Shown one piece after another: positions 57,261-64,000 of a stretch of 64,000 nucleotides of DNA (positions within the stretch are counted from its first letter, which is position 1; the number at the start of each line of letters is the position of its first letter). A model generated the notes under the pieces. It was not told the DNA's origin. It worked only from the letters and a program-made list of their open reading frames with translations, and ran no database searches. Origin of the DNA: Megascapheus bottae (lineage: Eukaryota > Chordata > Mammalia > Rodentia > Geomyidae). The stretch spans positions 56,077,602 through 56,141,601 of the forward strand of contig JANJXV010000013.1 of NCBI GenBank assembly GCA_024803745.1, in the 5' to 3' direction. A program made the translations under genes and the position numbers.

Positions 57261-60149
57261 TGGGGGAGGGGGAGGAGGGGACTTCAGCCATATCCAAGCC
57301 TTTGGATAGTTTGTTGGGGGGTCAAGGAGGGTGGTGTGCCCCCTCCTTGCCCAGCAATGAGGCTCTAGGCCCCACATTTCCCCTTTTAAAGGAAAGCAAT
57401 CCAAAACCCCCACTTCACTGCCACCTGCCAAAGTCTCATCTCATGCTAGTGTGCCAGGCCCCTCGGCCATCACGTCTTCTGGGCCTGAGCACGTGGTAGG
57501 AGGGGTGGGTGCAGAATGTGGACCGGAGTCCCAGCTCACGGCCATCCTCCCCCGCCTTCTGGGTGGCCACTGAAGGGGCAGGTGGGGTGGCTGGAGGCTG
57601 CCTGCCCCCCCACTGGGAATCACAGGCTGCTGGGAAGTCAGGAAGTTGGAGTGGGAAAGGGAGGCCGCAGGGAGGGGGCAGCTGAACTGGGGGGGAGGGG
57701 GAGGCTTCATTTTTCTCCAGTGCCTCACCCAGCCCAGAGCCATGATGGTGGGGAGATGCCAGCACTGAAAGTACTCTGAGGAAGGACACGGCAGCCTCCG
57801 ACTCAGAGGGGAAGGTGGGGGACTGGGAATCCAGACAGGGATGAACCCCAGCAGGCCTGGACAGGACCCCTGGGTGCAAGCAGACGCCGCAGACTCTGCG
57901 GGCAGTGTAGACTGGCCTGCACAGGGCACGGGGCAGCAGCCGCTCTGCGGGGAGGCAGTGAGGGTAGCACGTGACACCGCAGGGTCCTGGAAAGGAGTGT
58001 GCCCAGGGGCGTGCCAGGTAGGGGTGGGTCAGCAGCGTGGCGCGAGGCCTGACAGGTCAGATCACCGCAGTTCTGAGGGTCTGGGAAGGTGGAAGGGAGG
58101 TTCAGCTTCCTGAGCAACCCTACTGAGGACAGCCACGCACGGCCCCTCCTCCCCTGGCCCCGCCCCCCGGTTCCCGAGTCCAGGATGTGGGCACAGCCTG
58201 TGGACCTCAGACCGCAGCCTCCAGGGACTGTGTGGTTTGGAGGTGTGGTTTAGAGGGAAAGTCGTCAGGGGCTGTCAGTAACTGGAGCAGGCCAGGCAGG
58301 CAGCCAGGAACAGCAGGTACGGGGCAGGACAGGGGCTGGGGTGGGGCGGGGGCTATGGCTTAGGGCCCTCCTCCACTGCCGGCCCCTAATAGCCTGCTGC
58401 CCCTGGTGCCCTCCCTGGCCCTGTGGCTGGCTGTGGGCCGGGCCCACGGGTGAACTATGATCCTGGCTTACAGGACTCCTTCTTTATGGAGGACTCTGAC
58501 CACCCCGTCAGCAGAAGCGAGGGTTTCTATCACCCCCCTTGAGACGCTTTCCTCCTCTCCAGTAGCTGCCCACCTGAAGGGTCCTGAGCCCACCACCAGG
58601 AACCCCCGGGGAACAGGTGGGCAGTGACACTCACTGCGGCCTGTCTTGGGGTCAACCTATCCCGTGCTCCCAAAGCCGTCAGATCCACCGTAGAACCAGA
58701 CATGCAGACCCCGTGTCCCACACTGGCCTGTACCACTGTCTGCCAGCAAGGTCCCTGCACAGGTGACAGACTGCACGAGCCAGTGTGCCACCTGACCACA
58801 TGTCCCAGAACATAACTGAGCTTGGTTCAATGCCCAGCTCTGCTCTGACTTGAAGGTCACCATGACCTCAGCTCAGAGCCCACTCAGCAAAATGAGAACC
58901 CCAGCCCCATCTGTCCTCTGTCCCACCTGTCTGCCTGCTCCCTGGCCCCCTAGCCCTGCCTGTCCCCCCCTCTCTACCCTCTGACCTCCCCAACCTGCCC
59001 TGCCTGCTCCACCAGGCCTCTGAGCAAACGATCCCAGGGCTGTCCTGCTGTGTTCTGTGAGGCAATAATACTGGAGCCTAGGTGAAGCGCTGGCACCTGG
59101 ATTGGCCCCTCTTCTCCTGTCATCCTGTCTCCCATCTGAGACGGCAGGCAGATCCCAGATGGCCTGGACAGAGCCTACCTACCTTGGAGGCTAAGGGGCT
59201 AGGTCATGACTGGTCAGCACTGGGATGGACACTTGTCACCGCTGTCCCACCTGTGGCCAGATGGCCCCTGCTGCTGTAGTGTGGACGGGGCGCCCAGCTC
59301 CTCAGGCTGGCAGGCTGTGTGCTGGAAGCCCTATTCAGACATTTACCAGCTGGGCTTCGAAGAGACTCAGCTTCCCCTGCAAGGAGGGGTGGGGACATCA
59401 CGGGGCGATTGGAACAGCAGTGGAGGCAGTGACCCCCATCTTACAATCACCCTAAGCTCCAGCATAGCAACAGCGCCCACAGAGGCCACAAGCACAGGGT
59501 AGCTGGGCAGGATCCCAGGGGATGGTGCAGGGGTCAAGGGTCGAGGGCAACCCGGGTCCTGGTGCAGCCCAGGGCAGGTGTGTGTGGCACCACATTAGGC
59601 TACTGCCGGCAGGGGGGCAGCCAGAAAGGCAGAGAGGCCCTAGAGCTGTGCTCACACTGTCTCCCGGTCCCACTGCCCACGTGTACCCCGCATAACTGGG
59701 GGAAGCGGGGCTGCCGACCTCTGTCCCCACCCCTTCCCATCCCTCCCCAGCCTCTGTCCCTGCCTCTCACTGCCCCTCCCCACCCTTCCCCGGCTGGCTG
59801 ACTTGGGACAAATACCACAGGCACCCCCCCACACACACACACACAGGGTTTTCCTCAAGGCGCAACACCTCTGGCTGGCTGTGGGAACAAAGTGAGAACC
59901 CAGCACAGCGCAGACCTCCTGTGCGGGCTTTGGTCTGCAGCGGGAATTGGGCGCGAAGGGCGTGCACGGCACAGGCTGGGCCAGGTGGTTCACAGCCACG
60001 GTGGTGCTGTGGGGTTTTCGGTGTGAACTTTTCCTCGTTTAGGCAAGGCCGGGTCCAGGCCAGTGATGTCCACGCACACAGTGGCCTCTACCTGGGCCAT
60101 GTTTGTACCATTCACTGTCCCAACTCCCACATCCTTGTCAGAAAGGTGT
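57261..60149. other. Unique GC-rich intronic sequence upstream of the SHANK2 promoter
   Basis: No repeat or exon recognised. A short (CA)n follows a C-run at 59824-59847. Confidence 0.4.
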
Positions 60150-60262
60150 AATTGAGGGGCTGTGGGGTAGACCTGTGGCGACTCGGGAGGCTGGGGTAAA
60201 AAGATCCTGAGAGCTAGGCCAGTCCTGGCGAACACAACACTATCTCCGAAACAAAGACCAGC
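60150..60262 (+). mobile_element. B1-like SINE (plus), diverged
   Basis: 'gtggcgactcgggaggctgg', 'ctaggccagtcctggcgaac' and 'actatctccgaaacaaag'. Confidence 0.6.
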
Positions 60263-63200
60263 ATACTGGTCACAGGAGGAGCAAGAGACACCCCAGCAGC
60301 CAGGGCCCCAGCAGCGCCCACTGTTGGCCACGGGCTGATGGCAGGTACCTGACCGGATTCTCAGAGGGAGCAGACCTTGACTCCTCAGCCTTAGACCCTG
60401 ACCTTCACTCTAGGAATACACACATTTTCCCAGCTCGAAACCTTCCAGTTTGTGCCGACTTGTTAGAGGCCGTTGAAAAGTCATAGGCTTGGGGGGACAC
60501 ACTGGTCTGGGGAATCTGCACCCCCAGCAGCAGGAGGTGTGGTGCCATGACGGCTACAGCTGGAGGGCTGCCTGGAGGAGGGGGCAGGAGCCGATCAGTG
60601 TTAGCTGGCTTCCCAGATTCCAGCCAGGGAGGCTACCGAGCTGTGAGCTGATGTCCACAGAGGCTTGAGCTGCCATGCTGCTACTACACCCTGAGATAGA
60701 GGCCCTGCTTAAGGTAGGTTTCTCAGGCTTACGGCCCTCAGACTATTCCCCACTGTCACCCAGGAAGAAATGTGATGGTTATCTCTTTTCTGAGGCCGAG
60801 GGGTGCTGGGGACAGACAAGGAGCCCTGGCTCCAGTCAGGGCTGGGGGTGGGGGAGCAGGTCTCAAATGGGGTTTCAACACAGCTCTGGGCTGGGAGGGG
60901 AGAGTCAGGTGACAGGGGAGGCAGGGGTGGGGCTCTGAGGCCAGGGTGGAAGCAGAAGTCAGCCCAAAGGTCAGGAAATAGCCCGGCTCCAGTGAGGGGT
61001 CACCAGCAGAAGGGGGGCCCTCAGGTCAGCTGAGCTCCCGCAGGGGTGTAGAGGGGTACAGAGGCTGTCTCCAGGCTCTGGGTGAAACCCCCCAAACATG
61101 TTTGCAATCTGGAAAATAGAACTCGCCAGCCAGCCTTAAAATGGCTTGGGCGAAGTGACCAGGTGGCAGTCAGCTGGTTTGGTTGAAGTCCCTGGGAAAA
61201 GTCCTTGCTCAGGGTCAGCTCATCTCTTGCCAAGCCTGACTCATAAACATCCCTGACTCAGGTGTGAAAACCACTTGCAATCAGATCTCAGTCTGGAAGA
61301 ATCCTAGGCAGACTGGCCATTACCGATTACTGCCACTCCAGTGTTCAAGGACAAAATAATCGAGGTCTTTGCAGAAAACACACTGGCACCAAAGGGCCAG
61401 GCCCTGGGGAGAGCCCGGCGGGGGTCCCCGAGGCAGTGTGGAGAGCCCCTGAAAGCAGCTTCCCAGCACTGTGGGGGACAGAGGGGCTCCAGCTCTTGGG
61501 GCTGAGGACCAGGCCAAGAGTGGCTGCTCTGGTGACCAGGCCAGGGCTGGTGGCACAGGCAGAACTGGGGCACTATTAGAAAGCAGCCGTGACAGTGGAT
61601 GTCCTAGAAACATCCAGGCTCTGCCAGTCAGGAGAAAGGAGCCAAGCAGAGCACCGTGATCTGTCCACACGGGATGGCCAGGCGAAAGGCGGGGGCTGGA
61701 CAGGTGTCTGGGCTCCATGGACATGCCAGCTCGGGCAGCCAGCCTGGCCGCAGAGAGGCACAGAGGGTGGCCCTGGGGTAGGCAGGGGCAGGCAGATCTT
61801 TCCTGGGGAAGGCTGGCAGCCGCTCGTGGACAGGAGGGGGCCCTGGCAATTGGCTGCAGCGTGGGGAACCGGGCGGTCCCCTCCCAGCATCCGCTCGCTT
61901 CCTGCTGCCTGGCTGGAGTCATTCTTGCTGCTGCTCTCTCCCTGCCGTGACTCATGAGGAAGATGGAGCCCAGTGCCCAGTGCCACCCTGTGCTCAGAGC
62001 TAGGCGAGCAGGGCTGTCCCTGCAGCCTCTGTGCGATATGGATCTGAGAGCAGTGGCGCCCGGCCGGCCTTCTCCATGGAGATGTGCCCTGCAGGAGGGA
62101 GGCTGCTTCTCACACTGGAGATTACGCAAACACCCTGCCTGCCAGGGTTTATTACCACTGCCTGCCTCCTCTCTGCGAGTGCCAGAAGCAAGGCAAGTTT
62201 TTGTCCTAATAGAAACAATAGTGCAGGAAGAACTTGATTCAAATTAAGTTGTCTCATTTCTTTGTAATAAATCTCATGCAAGTGTTTCCTAAGTGTTACC
62301 TGCCCAGAACAGGAGACATGTCCCAGCCTTGCTAGTAATAGCACTCCTGCCCAGATGACGGGAGGGACAGGCCACCTAAAACCCCCAAGCCTGAGCTGGA
62401 CCTCACAGCCCCAAACCTTCCCAGTGGCTTTGGCCAAGTGGCAGATAGGGGAGTGGGTCACCACAGGTCCCAGATGGAGGGCTTCCAAGGCCCACATCCA
62501 GCACACAGTGGGGCCGCACACCCAGCCATGTACCCCCCCTCTGCCACAGCCAGCTGTCCCCAAGGCCACCACCAGGCCACCAGGCCACAGTCAGCATTTA
62601 TGCGTCCATCTGTGAACCTCCTTCCTAGCTCGGACACCGTTTGCCTAGGGGTCACAAAGACCTCTGACAAGACTGTCCTGAATTTGCTCTTTATCATAAA
62701 GAGCCTTAAACCAGACTGCCTGCCTCCCAATTAAAATCCTGCTCCCCCTCCCCCCCCAAATCCACACCATCATCAGGAATGAAATCCCCTTCCCAAGATC
62801 CTTTCTGATGGGCCCAGACTCCTCCTAACTCCTGCCCAGACTCACAGCCATCTCTTCTTTCTCTGGTAGGTCAGCTATTGCCACAGGACCTTTGTACAGC
62901 CTCACTTTTCTGCCCAGTGCTGCTCAGGTCTTCGAAAGCCAGCGTGCTTTCTCCAAGGCAGTGATGAGGGCTGTCTGTCTGTGGGCTCTGTCTTTCTGCT
63001 TTACTTTCTTCTCCTCACTTCCAATATTCAAACTTGTAACCTGCTTCCTTGGTCACTGCCAAATTTCCCCTCGAGCCCAGGACAGGCCTGGAACCAGTGG
63101 GAGTGGTGATGGGGGAAGGGGGCTGGGCAGAGCTGGAGGCTGTGTGCTCTGCACCATGGCGGCTCACCAACAGTGGTGCCCTGAGCCACACCACAAGAAC

Positions 63201-63649
63201 TCTCTGCATTCAGCTCGTGCCACCCTCCTCCACGTGTGGCCCGTGAGGCCCTGAGCTCCCCCAGGACCCAGCTCCCCTCGGGACGACCCCTCACGCTCTC
63301 CTGCCCCGCATAGCTTGTCTTTGCAAAATGGAGAGTCAGCCTTGGCAGTGCAAGTGCAGGGCATCAGGCTCCCCCAACCTCGCTCGGGTCCCAGGAGAAT
63401 GGCCACCTCCCCTCCCAGCCGCCCACTGCAGGGACACGTGGCCTGCCCGCTGGTGTGGTGGATGCTGGCTCATGGACAAATCACATCCCCATGGCCCTGC
63501 CCTGCCTAGATACGTCCAGCCGTTGCCATTGCCCTGACCCAGGCCGCTGTGTCCAGAGTGCACCCTGACGCCGGTGGACAGGAGTCGCATCCCTGAGGCC
63601 AGCCCCAGTGTCCTTCCTGAACCTTCCTTCTTGCTCCTTTCTCCCTTAT
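60263..63649. other. Intronic sequence with possible regulatory stretches
   Basis: 61130-61370 is low in CpG and holds TGACTCA at 61237-61243 and 61254-61260. Another TGACTCA is at 61948-61954. 62190-62350 is AT-rich amid GC-rich flanks. These could be enhancers, but that is inference from motifs and composition. Confidence 0.35.
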
Positions 63650-64000
63650 AACCCCCCTCTCGGGTGTTTGAGCTGAGGGCCTTAGAATTGCTTGGTTGGC
63701 AGCTTATCGCTTGAGCCATACCTCCAGCCTGGCTTTTTTTTTTTGGTGCCTGTCCTGCAACTTGAACTCAGGACCTTGGGCTCTGTCCCTGAGCTTTTTT
63801 TGCTCAAGACAAGTATTCCACCACTTGAGCCACAGCGCTACTTCTGGCATTTTTCTGAGTAGTTCTGAGATAAGTCTCATGGTTTTTCTTGCCTGGGCCA
63901 GCTTTGAACTGCGATCCTCTGATCTTGGCCTTGTGAGTGGCTAGACTCACCAGCGCTTGGCCAGCCTGGCTTTTTGCCACTTACTCTGGAGATGGAATCT
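63650..64000 (-). mobile_element. Composite SINE (minus) split by a younger SINE, runs off the window
   Basis: First piece 63650-63723 is ID-like antisense ('gagctgagggccttagaatt', 'cgcttgagccatacctccag'). The second piece resumes after the nested insertion at 63976 ('gccacttactctggagatgg') and continues beyond 64000. Confidence 0.7.
63739..63960 (-). mobile_element. 7SL-type dimeric SINE (minus), nested, 15-bp target duplication
   Basis: Antisense right monomer ('cctgcaacttgaactcagga'), linker 'gtagttctgagataagtctc', and antisense left monomer to 'ctcaccagcgcttgg'. ccagcctggcttttt at 63724-63738 and 63961-63975 brackets it exactly. Confidence 0.92.

Larger units (their letters stand above)
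57261..64000 (-). other. SHANK2: Upstream intron of long SHANK2 isoforms (inferred)
   Basis: Sequence upstream of the internal promoter. I looked for the SH3-domain and linker exons expected in long SHANK2 transcripts and found none. The content is mostly unique GC-rich DNA, a B1-like SINE near 60150, possible conserved non-coding stretches near 61130-61370 and 62190-62350, and nested SINEs at the right edge. It is assigned to a SHANK2 intron only because of the embedded acceptor at 56452. Confidence 0.5.

Noticed and set aside
56758..57297. 179-codon minus-strand ORF in the SHANK2 5' region as an alternative N-terminus
   Set aside because: It ends before the SHANK2 start, is out of continuity with the PDZ exon (in-frame TAA precedes the ATG) and has only Pro/Ala/Arg-rich low-complexity sequence.

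Overview
The window looks like mammalian nuclear DNA, most probably from a rodent of the kangaroo rat / pocket mouse / pocket gopher group (Geomyoidea). Seen directly: no compact operon-like coding, split exons with GT-AG boundaries, decayed LINE-1 pieces, and about 30 short tRNA/7SL-derived SINEs. Many of these are dimers whose left half resembles the rodent ID element ('agtggtagagtgcttgcct') and whose right half ends in 'ggccctgagttcaagccc'. From memory, a dimer of this kind (IDL-Geo) is described as restricted to geomyoid rodents; that assignment is inference and needs a repeat-library search.

The only protein-coding gene I can support is SHANK2, on the minus strand near the right end. The first coding exon of the short (ProSAP1/CortBP1-type) isoform lies at 56541-56370 and the next PDZ exon at 54887-54763. 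They are separated by a 1.5 kb intron with consensus splice sites and continue in phase. A GC-rich, CpG-containing block lies upstream (56542-57260) and is the likely internal promoter and 5' UTR. A splice acceptor buried in the first exon indicates that longer SHANK2 transcripts enter the same exon from farther upstream. Everything left of 54763 is therefore read as the start of a long SHANK2 intron, and everything right of about 57260 as upstream intron of the long isoforms. I found no further exon in either.

Layout: 1-9 kb is SINE-rich intron with one L1 fragment. 9-24 kb is mostly unique GC-rich intron with three minisatellites, an 88-bp alternating purine-pyrimidine tract and two antisense L1 fragments. 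24.6-26.1 kb is the 3' end of an L1. 26.7-28.3 kb is a 27-bp-unit VNTR of about 60 copies. 31.6-32.0 kb is a 20-bp VNTR. 38.6-39.4 kb is a composite TCC/core-sequence array. 41.5-43.9 kb is a 16-bp VNTR of about 148 copies with a 544-bp higher-order duplication. 45.5-46.1 kb is a G-rich minisatellite. 46.9-54.7 kb is intron with an unidentified target-site-flanked retroposon. 54.7-57.3 kb holds the SHANK2 exons and promoter. 57.3-64 kb is upstream intron ending in nested SINEs.

No undescribed gene system is evident. The unusual content is the cluster of large minisatellites inside one intron, several long open reading frames created by those repeats (up to 918 codons, judged spurious), well-preserved nested SINE insertions, a hybrid SINE, and the dual-use first exon of SHANK2.
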